Assembly (NCBI GenBank): GCA_002296125.1
Contig: DBHI01000140.1
Coordinates: 1-39,257, forward strand
Reading direction: 5' to 3'
Length of the DNA: 39,257 bases
From: Anaerolineales bacterium UBA832
GTDB taxonomy: Bacteria; Chloroflexota; Anaerolineae; Anaerolineales; UBA11657
Shown here: positions 31,224-39,257 of the stretch, in pieces
How positions within the stretch are numbered: position 1 is the first letter of the stretch
Layout of the letters: every line of letters begins with the position of its first letter
Position numbers and translations under genes: made by a program
The notes under the pieces: generated by a model
What the model was told of the DNA's origin: nothing
Databases searched by the model: none
The model's input: only the letters and a program-made list of their open reading frames with translations

Positions 31224-32795
31224 TTATGAATTTGCCAGTATGGTTTTAGCTGCATTTCTTCCAGGATAGCCTGATACACCTCCGCCAGGGTGAGATCCTG
31301 AACCGCATATAAATAGTCCTTTGATTGGAGTTTTATAATCTCCATATCCTATTGTAGGTCGCATGAAAAACAACTGATGAGGAGTTAGCTCTCCATGAAA
31401 AATATTACCTTGAGTCATCCCTATTTTTCGTTCTATGTCTAATGGTGTGAGAGTTTGTTTGTGTAATATTATATTCCTAATATTAGGTACATATTTTTCT
31501 AATGTCGATATGACATTTTCAGTTAATTTATTTTTTTCTGTAACTCCCCATCCGTTTTTGAGGTAATATGGAGCGTACTGGACAAATATTGACATAACAT
31601 GTTTGTTGGGGGGGGATATACTTGAATCTAATGTTGATGGTATAAGAACATCTAAATAAGGTTCACTTGATATGTAGCCATTTTTTGCTTCGTCATATGC
31701 ATTTTCTAGATAATCAACAGATGGGCTAATTGAAATTGCTCCCTTTAAGTGCTGTCCATTATGTGGAAGGCATTTAAAGGTCGGGAGTGAGTCTAGTGAT
31801 AGATTTATCTTTCCAGAAGATCCTTGTATTTTATATGATTTTATATTGTTAAGGAAATCGTGTGGTAGATGTGATTTGTCAATAAGATTTAGGAACGTAT
31901 GATGGGGATCTAAACTTGAAGCTATTTGCTTAGCTTCGATTTTTTTACCATCAGATAATGTGATGCTTTTTGCAATATTTTGCTCGCAATTTATTCGTAC
32001 TACTTTGCTTGAGTAATATAGTTTTGTCCCATATTTGACTGCAGTTCGTTCTATAGCGTCACTGATTGCTCCCATTCCTCCTTTTGGAATACCCCATGTA
32101 CGATATTTGCCATCTAATTCTCCCATGTAATGGTGTAGCATAATATATGCTGTACCAGGAGATCGTGGTCCTAAAAATGTTCCAATTATCCCGCTCGATG
32201 CAAGAGTTCCTTTAAGAGGTTCAGATTCAAACCATTCATCTAGAAAACTTGATGCGCTCATTGTCATTAATTTTAACAAAGTATAAAAATCGTCTTGTCC
32301 CAGACTATATGCATGTTTACTGAGTCTTAATAGTTTAGCTAAATTACTTATTTTCATTTTCCAGGGATTTGGAGGTATCATACTGAGGATTGGCTTGATT
32401 GCTTCAGCCATTCTTGACATCATTAGTAGGAATTTTGGATAATTAGATGCATCGTGCTGAGAGTATTTAGAGATTTCTATAGAAGTTTGATGTGGATCAT
32501 CTGTACGTAGAAGGTATTTGTTGTCATTTAGTGGAGTAAATGTTGATTTTAAAGGTAATATTTCCAAGCCATTTTTATTTAAATTGAGTTCGTTAATAAT
32601 TTGTGGACTAAGTAAACTGACAGCATATGAAAAGACTGAATATTTAAAACCTTTGAATACTTCTGATGTGACAGCAGCGCCACCTGGGAATGGATTTTGT
32701 TCTATTATTACGACATTTTTCCCAGCTTGAGCTAGGTATGCAGCAGTTATTAAGCCGTTATGTCCTGCTCCTATGATTGCTACGTCATATATCAT
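31224..32795 (-). CDS. NAD(P)/FAD-dependent oxidoreductase, PYROXD2/phytoene-desaturase-like
   Basis: A 523-residue flavoprotein of COG1233. VAIIGAGHNGLITAAYLAQAG near residue 5 is the FAD dinucleotide motif (GAGHNGL), EQNPFPGGAA near 34 the second FAD motif, and IPKGGMGAISDAIERTA near 236 the family's PxGGMG block. FICGSGSHPGGGVSGYPGRNAA at the C-terminus is the closing FAD motif. These features match the PYROXD2-like group rather than true carotenoid desaturases. The substrate is unknown, and no carotenoid genes are nearby. A TATAAT about 9 nt upstream of its ATG suggests a very short leader. It is 42 nt from the FAD-subunit gene downstream, so they could be co-transcribed. Confidence 0.85.
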   Translation of the reverse strand: MIYDVAIIGAGHNGLITAAYLAQAGKNVVIIEQNPFPGGAAVTSEVFKGFKYSVFSYAVSLLSPQIINELNLNKNGLEILPLKSTFTPLNDNKYLLRTDDPHQTSIEISKYSQHDASNYPKFLLMMSRMAEAIKPILSMIPPNPWKMKISNLAKLLRLSKHAYSLGQDDFYTLLKLMTMSASSFLDEWFESEPLKGTLASSGIIGTFLGPRSPGTAYIMLHHYMGELDGKYRTWGIPKGGMGAISDAIERTAVKYGTKLYYSSKVVRINCEQNIAKSITLSDGKKIEAKQIASSLDPHHTFLNLIDKSHLPHDFLNNIKSYKIQGSSGKINLSLDSLPTFKCLPHNGQHLKGAISISPSVDYLENAYDEAKNGYISSEPYLDVLIPSTLDSSISPPNKHVMSIFVQYAPYYLKNGWGVTEKNKLTENVISTLEKYVPNIRNIILHKQTLTPLDIERKIGMTQGNIFHGELTPHQLFFMRPTIGYGDYKTPIKGLFICGSGSHPGGGVSGYPGRNAAKTILANS

Positions 32796-32843
32796 GATCT
32801 AATAATTATAGGTAAGTTTGTTTTTGAAGAGTCAATCTGTTTA

Positions 32844-34517
32844 TTATTGGTCTGTGACACATCCTGATGATGCTGAACTAACAGTTTTAATGTATTTATA
32901 AAGTGTGCCTGATGTCGACTTGTATTTTGGCTCATGCCATTGTGACAAACGGTCACTCAATTCTTCTTGGCTTAAGAGTACGTCTATTCTATTTTCTGTA
33001 CCAGATATAATAATATTGTCACCATCTCGAAGTAGTGCAATTGGACCACCATCTTGTGCTTCAGGAGTTATGTGGCCTACTATAAACCCATGAGATCCAC
33101 CTGAAAATCTACCGTCTGTTATCAGTGCTACATCTTTACCAAGACCTGATCCCATAATTGCTGAAGTGGGTGTAAGCATTTCGGGCATACCAGGACCTCC
33201 TTTTGGTCCCTCATATCTTATAACAATAACATGACCCTTTTTTATTTTATTTTTTTCTAATGCTAATAACATGTCTTCTTCTCTATCAAATACTATTGCT
33301 GTCCCTTTGAATATGTCACCTTCTTTACCAGTAATCTTAGCTACTGCTCCTTCCGGAGCCAAATTTCCACGTAATATTTGAATATGTCCTGTGGGTTTAA
33401 TAGGATTGGTTAAGGTTTTAAATATTTTTTGGTTTTTCTTAAGATGTGATACTTTTTCTAAATTCTCTCGGATTGTATTTCCTGTTACTGTCATGCATTC
33501 ACCATGTAAAAGATGATTTTCTAGTAAGTACTTCATTACACCAGGTATTCCACCTATTGAGTGCAAGTCTTCCATAACAAATTGTCCGCTGGGTTTCAAA
33601 TCTGATAGATAAGGGGTGTTGTCACTTATATATTGAAAGTCATCTAGTGATAGTTTTACATCGCATGCTTGAGCCATGGCAAGAAGATGTAATACTGCAT
33701 TTGTGGATCCTCCAAGAACAGTAAGGGTTACGATAGCATTTTCGAAAGCTTTTCTAATCATGATGTCTCGGGGCTTTATGTCTTGTCTTATGAGATTAAG
33801 GATTGCCTTGCCAGTTTTATGGCATTCTATTAATTTTTTAGGGTCTGATGCTGGTGTACATGAACTAAACGGTAAGGACATTCCTAGTGCTTCAATTGCA
33901 GATGCCATGGTGTTCGCAGTATACATTCCTCCACATGCTCCAGGTCCGGGGATTGAACATTTTACTATAGCTTTTCGGGTTTCTTCATTAATATTCCCAG
34001 ATAAATGTTCTCCATAGCTTTGGAACGCAGATACAATGTCTAGAACATTGTTGTTGTAACATCCAGCTTTTATTGTTCCTCCATATATCATAATTGAAGG
34101 ACGATTCACTCTTGCCATAGCTATTATGCATCCTGGCATGTTTTTATCGCATCCTGGGATGCTGATATTGGCATCGTACCATTGTGCATTCATAACAGTT
34201 TCGATTGAATCAGCTATAATTTCCCTAGATTGTAATGAGTAACTCATGCCTTCTGTTCCCATTGATATTCCATCGCTAACTCCTATAGTATTGAATCGCA
34301 TACCTACCATGTCGGATTCTTCTACACCTATTTTTACTTCTAATGCTAAATCATTTAGATGCATATTACAGGTATTACCTTCATACCACATACTTGCAAT
34401 CCCAATTTGTGGTTTGTTCATGTCGCTTTCCGTAAGACCTGTACCATAAAGCATAGCTTGTGAAGCACCTTGAGATTTTGGTTGTGTTATTTTTGAACTA
34501 TATTTATTAAGCTTCAT
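32844..34517 (-). CDS. ilvD: Dihydroxy-acid dehydratase
   Basis: A 557-residue Fe-S dehydratase of valine, leucine and isoleucine synthesis, converting dihydroxy-acids to 2-oxo acids. Cluster cysteines are visible at Cys50 (EGNTCNMH), Cys123 (PGCDKNMPGC) and Cys195 (GPGACGGMYTANTM). GGSTNAVLHLLAMA near 277 and ALITDGRFSGGSHGFIVGHI near 463 are the other signatures, and the latter carries the catalytic Ser. The length is normal. It stands alone between the isoaspartyl peptidase (99-nt gap) and the PYROXD2-like gene (48-nt gap); no other ilv/leu genes are in the window. Confidence 0.97.
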   Translation of the reverse strand: MKLNKYSSKITQPKSQGASQAMLYGTGLTESDMNKPQIGIASMWYEGNTCNMHLNDLALEVKIGVEESDMVGMRFNTIGVSDGISMGTEGMSYSLQSREIIADSIETVMNAQWYDANISIPGCDKNMPGCIIAMARVNRPSIMIYGGTIKAGCYNNNVLDIVSAFQSYGEHLSGNINEETRKAIVKCSIPGPGACGGMYTANTMASAIEALGMSLPFSSCTPASDPKKLIECHKTGKAILNLIRQDIKPRDIMIRKAFENAIVTLTVLGGSTNAVLHLLAMAQACDVKLSLDDFQYISDNTPYLSDLKPSGQFVMEDLHSIGGIPGVMKYLLENHLLHGECMTVTGNTIRENLEKVSHLKKNQKIFKTLTNPIKPTGHIQILRGNLAPEGAVAKITGKEGDIFKGTAIVFDREEDMLLALEKNKIKKGHVIVIRYEGPKGGPGMPEMLTPTSAIMGSGLGKDVALITDGRFSGGSHGFIVGHITPEAQDGGPIALLRDGDNIIISGTENRIDVLLSQEELSDRLSQWHEPKYKSTSGTLYKYIKTVSSASSGCVTDQ

Positions 34518-34615
34518 AATTTACACCCCATGATTACGTATGTAATATTTTGTATCTAATAACATAATATGTTTTATGAGTTTAAATAGATGTCTAATGA
34601 TACTAGGACTGAGTC

Positions 34616-35485
34616 TTACACTCTAGATTCTATTTGACCTTTTTCATTTATCCATGCTCTAGACATTCGTGGTGTGTTATACGAGCATGATATCTCACCT
34701 TGAGAATCTATCATTATTAAACCAGCCTGTGAATCTGTTCGTTCTTGAAAAATATTTATTGCTTCTTTTGAAGCATCTTGAGCAGATTCTTCTATTGCTG
34801 TCAGATCAGCAGCAAGCTTGCTTAATACAACCTTCATTATATCTTCTCCATTTCCTGTTGATGATACACCTGCAGTTAGATTGTCTGCATAAGCACCACA
34901 TCCTACTAGAGGACTATCACCTATTCTTCCTGGTTGTTGATTTTTGGTGCCTCCTGTAGAGGTACCTGCACATAAATCTCCATAAGAATCTAATGCTACA
35001 CAACCAACTGTGCCGTACATATTTGAGTCGGTTTGGTTTGTGTTCCAAATTTTATGTGTGTATTCAGTAACAAACCATTCAGGATCACGTTCTTCTAGGT
35101 GTTTAAGTCGCGCAAAATTTAATGCTGCTGTTCCAAATAACATATTGTGTTCATTATTTTGCATGATTTGTTTTGCTAATTGTATTGGATTTTTCACTCT
35201 TGTGATTCCTGCTACAGATCCTATATTTAGGTCTTTCCCATTCATGATCATTGCGTCCATTTCCACAAAGCCCTCTGTGTTTAGAAAAGATCCTTTTCCC
35301 GCATCAAATTCAGGAATGTCTTCTAGATGTTTTATAGCAGCTTCTACTGCTGAGGTAGCATCTCCACCTTCATTGAGGATTTCCCAGGCAATGTTGATTG
35401 CTGTTTCACATCCAATAATATGGTTGTTGATATGTTCATCAGGAATTTCTCCTGCCCCACCATGCACTATTACTTTCGGTTTCAT
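34616..35485 (-). CDS. Isoaspartyl peptidase / L-asparaginase (Ntn-hydrolase)
   Basis: A 289-residue type 2 asparaginase-like enzyme that self-cleaves to alpha and beta subunits. VIVHGGAG at the N-terminus, VEAAIKHLED and FDAGKGSFLNTEG are family motifs. The autoprocessing nucleophile is Thr159 in MYGTVGCVALD, and TSTGGTKNQQPGRIGDSPLVGCGAYAD (here cited as TSTGGT, then GRIGDSPLVGCGAYA) supplies the substrate-binding residues. It cleaves isoaspartyl dipeptides and asparagine, helping to clear damaged proteins. It is transcribed divergently from the S9 peptidase gene, 70 nt away. Confidence 0.93.
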   Translation of the reverse strand: MKPKVIVHGGAGEIPDEHINNHIIGCETAINIAWEILNEGGDATSAVEAAIKHLEDIPEFDAGKGSFLNTEGFVEMDAMIMNGKDLNIGSVAGITRVKNPIQLAKQIMQNNEHNMLFGTAALNFARLKHLEERDPEWFVTEYTHKIWNTNQTDSNMYGTVGCVALDSYGDLCAGTSTGGTKNQQPGRIGDSPLVGCGAYADNLTAGVSSTGNGEDIMKVVLSKLAADLTAIEESAQDASKEAINIFQERTDSQAGLIMIDSQGEISCSYNTPRMSRAWINEKGQIESRV

Positions 35486-35543
35486 ATTGCGTAGTCTACT
35501 ACAATTTTTTTATCCAGTATAGTCTTGATTTTTAAAATACAGT

Positions 35544-35549
35544 TATAAT
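35544..35549 (+). promoter_or_regulatory. -10 box abutting the S9 peptidase start
   Basis: A TATAAT at 35544-35549 lies 6 nt before the ATG at 35556. With normal spacing the transcript would begin at the start codon itself. No Shine-Dalgarno is visible, so this mRNA may be leaderless. The -35 region is weak. Confidence 0.4.
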
Positions 35550-35555
35550 TTAAGT

Positions 35556-37421
35556 ATGATACAGAATCACAAAAATCATTTTGCTATTAGTGCTGAATCT
35601 ATGCTGTCTATCAAGAAGTTTGGTGATGCACAATGGGATGTGGATTCAAATAGGGTAGTGTGGTTTGAGAAGAATGTAAAAGGTTCTGGATTTATGATAT
35701 GGAATCCAGAAGATAATAAATATAATCATATAAGTGTAGAGAATGTCTCGGCTACAGTTAATTATGGTGGCGGCGATTTTACTGTGTCACAATCTCAGAT
35801 AATTTATGTTGCAGGAAATCAGTTGTGGCGTGTTGGTCTTGATGATGGGGTTAGGACACTTATTATGGAATATGAGCGTTTGTTATGTTCCCCACTAATT
35901 ATACAAAATGGTAGGAAGGTGATATGTATTGCTGGCGGATCAGAATCAGTAGGGGATCAGATATTGCTATGCGATATTACTGGTCAACACCAGCCTTTAT
36001 TATTGGCTTCAGATTACGATTTTTATATGCAGCCTTCAGTTAATAAATCAGGCAATATTTTAGCAAGTGTTGGGTGGAATTATCCTAATATGTCGTGGGA
36101 TTCTAGTGATATCCAGATTTTGTGGTTTAGGGATGAAGGTGATTCTTTACAAATTATAGATAGACATGTTTTGAGTGGTGATCTTAGATACGCATCTTTT
36201 CAACCAATATTTTCTCCAAATGAGAGGTGGATTGCTTATGTCTGTGATGTAAGTGGATGGGCTGAGATTTATCTATATGATTTATATAATAACTATACTG
36301 TTCAATTGACTGTCACTGAAGCTGAGCATAGTCGTCCTGCATGGATACATGGTATGCGTACTTTGGCATGGAGTTCTGATAGCAAATCTCTATATGCATT
36401 AAGGAACAAAGACGCACATGTAGAAATATGGAAGTATGGAGTTGAAGGTGAATCTTATAAGATAGATTTTGACAAAGGTTTTACGGATATAACTACTATT
36501 GATTGTAATGGAGTTGATGATATGCTGTTATGTAGCACTTCTGGTACACGTCATTCAAATAGTATAGTCATTATTGATACAAAAACAACAGGAACGTATG
36601 GGAAGTATAAGCGAATCGCTTCGGAGTGTAGTGATTTGGAATCTTTTAAGAATTATACAGATCCTATTTTGGTTGATTGGTCTAGTGATGGTGATATTGT
36701 GCATGGATTGTATTATCCCGCAATGTTTAGAAATAAAGAAAAGTCTCCCGCAGTTATACTCGTTCATGGCGGACCAACTGGTCAATTTATCAAGTCATTT
36801 GAACCTAAAGTCCAGTTTTTTACTAGTAGGGGATATGTTGTCTTGTTAGTTAACTATAGGGGTAGTACAGGTTATGGTAGATCTTATATGAATGATTTAT
36901 ATGGAAAATGGGGAGTGTTGGATCGAAATGATTTGATCAGCGCTTTCTATTTTTTGATGAAAGATGAATCTATTGATGTCAATCGGGTGGTAGCTATGGG
37001 TAGTAGTGCGGGTGGCTCTACAGTCTTGTTAGCATTAATTAATACTAGCGGTTTGTTTGCTGCAGGTATATGTAGTTATCCTGTGACTGATATGGTTGAT
37101 TTAGTTAATGATACCCATAGATTTGAGAGGCATTATACTGACAAATTGATTGGTCCCTATCCTGAATTTAGTGAGTTGTATTTGGAGAGGTCTGCTATGA
37201 TACATGCTGATGAAATTGAAGTGCCATTACTATTGTTTCATGGTGATGAGGATAATGTTGTGTCTGTCAATCACTCTAAATTTATCTCAGATAGTCTTGA
37301 AAAAAGAAATATTCCTTATGAATTTTGTATTTATAACGGTGAAGGACATGGGTTTCGTAATGATGTCAATATAGTAAATTACTATGAACGGATAGATAGA
37401 TTTCTTTTTAAGTATCTTTAA
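35556..37421 (+). CDS. S9-family prolyl oligopeptidase-like peptidase
   Basis: A 621-residue serine peptidase of the S9 family (AARE/dipeptidyl-peptidase-like). The N-terminal 350 residues form a beta-propeller with WD40/TolB-like repeats (SPNERWIAYVCDVSGWAEIYLYD, here ERWIAYV and AEIYLYD). The alpha/beta-hydrolase domain follows: LVHGGPTGQF near 406, NYRGSTGYGRSY near 432, and the nucleophile Ser484 in GSSAGG. The acid is Asp566 in HGDEDNVV and the base His598 in GEGHGF. No signal peptide is present, so it acts in the cytoplasm on short or N-acylated peptides. The next gene, valS, converges on it with a 48-nt gap. Confidence 0.93.
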   Translation: MIQNHKNHFAISAESMLSIKKFGDAQWDVDSNRVVWFEKNVKGSGFMIWNPEDNKYNHISVENVSATVNYGGGDFTVSQSQIIYVAGNQLWRVGLDDGVRTLIMEYERLLCSPLIIQNGRKVICIAGGSESVGDQILLCDITGQHQPLLLASDYDFYMQPSVNKSGNILASVGWNYPNMSWDSSDIQILWFRDEGDSLQIIDRHVLSGDLRYASFQPIFSPNERWIAYVCDVSGWAEIYLYDLYNNYTVQLTVTEAEHSRPAWIHGMRTLAWSSDSKSLYALRNKDAHVEIWKYGVEGESYKIDFDKGFTDITTIDCNGVDDMLLCSTSGTRHSNSIVIIDTKTTGTYGKYKRIASECSDLESFKNYTDPILVDWSSDGDIVHGLYYPAMFRNKEKSPAVILVHGGPTGQFIKSFEPKVQFFTSRGYVVLLVNYRGSTGYGRSYMNDLYGKWGVLDRNDLISAFYFLMKDESIDVNRVVAMGSSAGGSTVLLALINTSGLFAAGICSYPVTDMVDLVNDTHRFERHYTDKLIGPYPEFSELYLERSAMIHADEIEVPLLLFHGDEDNVVSVNHSKFISDSLEKRNIPYEFCIYNGEGHGFRNDVNIVNYYERIDRFLFKYL

Positions 37422-37469
37422 TGTGATATTTAGTTCTAAGACTTGTATAGTAAAAATATTATGGACTCG

Positions 37470-39257
37470 TTATTTAGTGAGATCATGTATTCTTGCCAAC
37501 AAGGTTGTGTGTGACTGTTTGTATTTGTGAAGCTTATCTTTTTCTTTGAGTACTACTTCGTTTGGAGCCTTTTTTGAAAAAGGACTATTCAGTAGAGACT
37601 CTAGGCGATTTATTTGTTCCTGGAGGTTCTGTAGTTCTTTTTCAATACGTTTTGTTTCTGTCTCTTTATCAATTGTTTCTTGAGTGTCTAAATATATTTG
37701 AGTTGTTCCAACAACCAGTGATATGTTACTAGTAATTGATTCCTTTGTGTTAGTATCAATTACTAGTCTCGAATCATCTATTTGAGCAAGTGCAGCTATT
37801 ATATCTTTTTGTTTATTAATAGTAGAAGAGTTGGTTGTAGAAATTAGTGTGGCGCCTATTTTTTGTTTTGGAGATATTTTATTTTCTGATAGTGCATTTC
37901 TAATAGTTCTTATTATTTGCATAATATGGTTAAATTCTTCAGCATCATCTATTGGAGTATCAAATCTATTTGTATCTGCGGATGGCCATGGACATATAAT
38001 TAAGGCATCAGCCCAACCATCTTTTGGTGAAAACCGATCTCCAGAGATGTTCTTGAGTTGTTGCCATATTTCTTCTGTAACAAATGGAACAAAGGGATGT
38101 AGTAGTCGTAATGTATTATCTAGAACTTCAACTAAAACTTTTAGTGTTGTTTCAGTTTTGTCGGGATCCTTTAGTTGAAGTTTTGATATTTCTATATACC
38201 AATCTGCATAATCTGACCAAATGAATTCGTATGCAGTCAATCCTGATTGTCCATATTGATGTTGAGACATTAATCTAGTACAAGATGCACATGTTTCATG
38301 CATTTTAGACAATATCCATGAATCTGCAAGTGTTAGATTGTTGCGAGATTTAGTTTCTTTTATGGTTTCAATTTTTCCTATGACATATCTGGAAGCATTC
38401 CATATTTTGTTAGCAAAATTTCTGTTTGCTTTAACTTTATCCAAACTAAGATTCATATCGTTTCCTGGACTAGATCCAGTAAGTAGAGTAAATCTTAAAG
38501 CATCAGTGCCATATTTATCCATTACTTCTAGTGGGTCAACTACATTACCTAACGTTTTGCTCATTTTACGACCCTGTTCATCTCTTACAAGACCATGTAG
38601 GTACACTTCTCTAAAAGGAGCTTGGTCAGTAAATTCTATTCCCATCATGATCATACGTGCAACCCAAAAAAATAAAATATCGTAACCTGTTTCAAGCATT
38701 GTGGTTGGATAAAAGTAGTTTAGATCACTGGTTTTGTCAGGCCATCCTAATGTTGAAAATGGCCATAAGCCTGATGAAAACCATGTGTCTAGTACATCTT
38801 CATCTTGTGTTAGTGTCACATTAGAACCGAATTGCAAGATTGCCTGTTCGTATGCATTTTCTCGGTCTGTAGCACAAAAAATACTGTTTTCTGGACCGTA
38901 CCATACTGGTATTCTATGTCCCCACCACAGTTGGCGTGATATACACCAATCTTGAATATTTTCTAACCAATTAGTATAGGTTTTCTCAAATCTTTTGGGT
39001 GTAATTCGGATGTCGTTGTCCTGAACTGCTTGTAGAGCTTTTTTGGCTAATGGTTTGATTTTTACAAACCATTGTGTAGAAATCATAGGCTCAACTATTT
39101 CTCCACCACGTTGGGTACGAGGTACATTAAGTGTATGTGGTTCTTCTCGCAATGTTAGTTTGGCTCTTTTCATATCTAGCCATATTTGCTGACGTGCTTT
39201 GAATCTATCAAGACCAGCATATTTACCACCTTCTTTAGTAATAGATGCATTTTGATC
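37470..39257 (-). CDS. valS: Valyl-tRNA synthetase, C-terminal part (cut by window edge)
   Basis: The last 595 residues of a class I valyl-tRNA synthetase; the N-terminus lies beyond 39257. The frame is open to the edge (GGKYAGLDRFKARQQIW precedes the first internal ATG at 39173). Visible parts are the end of the editing domain, PMISTQWFVKIKPL, DWCISRQLWWGHRIPVWYG, VLDTWFSSGLWPFSTLGWP, the KMSKS motif in GRKMSKTLGNVVDP, the anticodon-binding domain with DYADWYIEISKLQL, and the C-terminal coiled-coil arm (KRIEKELQNLQEQINRLESL, NEVVLKEKDKL). The N-terminal HIGH motif is outside the window. Confidence 0.97.
   Translation of the reverse strand, partial: DQNASITKEGGKYAGLDRFKARQQIWLDMKRAKLTLREEPHTLNVPRTQRGGEIVEPMISTQWFVKIKPLAKKALQAVQDNDIRITPKRFEKTYTNWLENIQDWCISRQLWWGHRIPVWYGPENSIFCATDRENAYEQAILQFGSNVTLTQDEDVLDTWFSSGLWPFSTLGWPDKTSDLNYFYPTTMLETGYDILFFWVARMIMMGIEFTDQAPFREVYLHGLVRDEQGRKMSKTLGNVVDPLEVMDKYGTDALRFTLLTGSSPGNDMNLSLDKVKANRNFANKIWNASRYVIGKIETIKETKSRNNLTLADSWILSKMHETCASCTRLMSQHQYGQSGLTAYEFIWSDYADWYIEISKLQLKDPDKTETTLKVLVEVLDNTLRLLHPFVPFVTEEIWQQLKNISGDRFSPKDGWADALIICPWPSADTNRFDTPIDDAEEFNHIMQIIRTIRNALSENKISPKQKIGATLISTTNSSTINKQKDIIAALAQIDDSRLVIDTNTKESITSNISLVVGTTQIYLDTQETIDKETETKRIEKELQNLQEQINRLESLLNSPFSKKAPNEVVLKEKDKLHKYKQSHTTLLARIHDLTK

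Overview
The window is AT-rich (I estimate roughly one third G+C), densely packed DNA from a free-living bacterium. Intergenic gaps are short, many junctions overlap, and I see no mobile elements, CRISPR arrays or phage genes. The mix of genes (molybdenum hydroxylase, PYROXD2-like oxidoreductase, arylsulfotransferase-like propeller, B12 salvage, YfhO-type membrane protein) would suit a low-GC marine Chloroflexota lineage such as SAR202/Dehalococcoidia. That placement is an inference from gene content, not from a marker gene.

Layout. 0.1-2.5 kb (minus): a membrane protein, a DinB-like protein and an arylsulfotransferase-like protein. 2.6-3.6 kb (plus): a small ABM-like protein and a TIGR00725/LOG-like protein. 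3.6-7.4 kb (minus): PfkB kinase, tRNA-Pro(GGG), ketopantoate reductase (apparent CTG start), an aquaporin and fmt. recJ (plus) runs convergently into a YfhO-like membrane protein (minus). 11.9-16.2 kb (minus): a four-gene lipid-modifying operon of two CFA-synthase-type methyltransferases, an FAD oxidoreductase and a DUF1365 protein. 16.4-19.6 kb (plus): CCA-adding enzyme, an unidentified structured RNA with its own promoter and terminator, tusA, a DsrE2-like gene and a 1-Cys peroxiredoxin.

19.7-21.4 kb (plus) is the most interesting part: PCuAC copper chaperone, Sco copper chaperone and a lipoprotein thioredoxin whose first active-site Cys codon is an in-frame TGA. A hairpin of bacterial SECIS type lies at the right distance after the TGA. 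I interpret it as a selenocysteine (UxxC) thioredoxin coupled to copper delivery to the terminal oxidase. In other genes here TGA is a normal stop.

21.5-25.1 kb (minus): a cobalamin riboswitch controls btuF-btuC-btuD and a PduO-type adenosyltransferase, so B12 uptake and activation form one regulated unit. 25.2-31.2 kb (minus): a molybdenum hydroxylase (FAD subunit, then a fused 2Fe-2S/Mo subunit) reads through overlapping genes into a pteridine-reductase-like SDR, folB, folK and folE. 31.2-35.5 kb (minus): PYROXD2-like oxidoreductase, ilvD and isoaspartyl peptidase. 35.6-37.4 kb (plus): an S9 peptidase. The right edge cuts valS (minus), leaving its C-terminal two thirds.

There are no unexplained stretches over 300 bases. 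The longest gap (17699-18006) holds the structured RNA.
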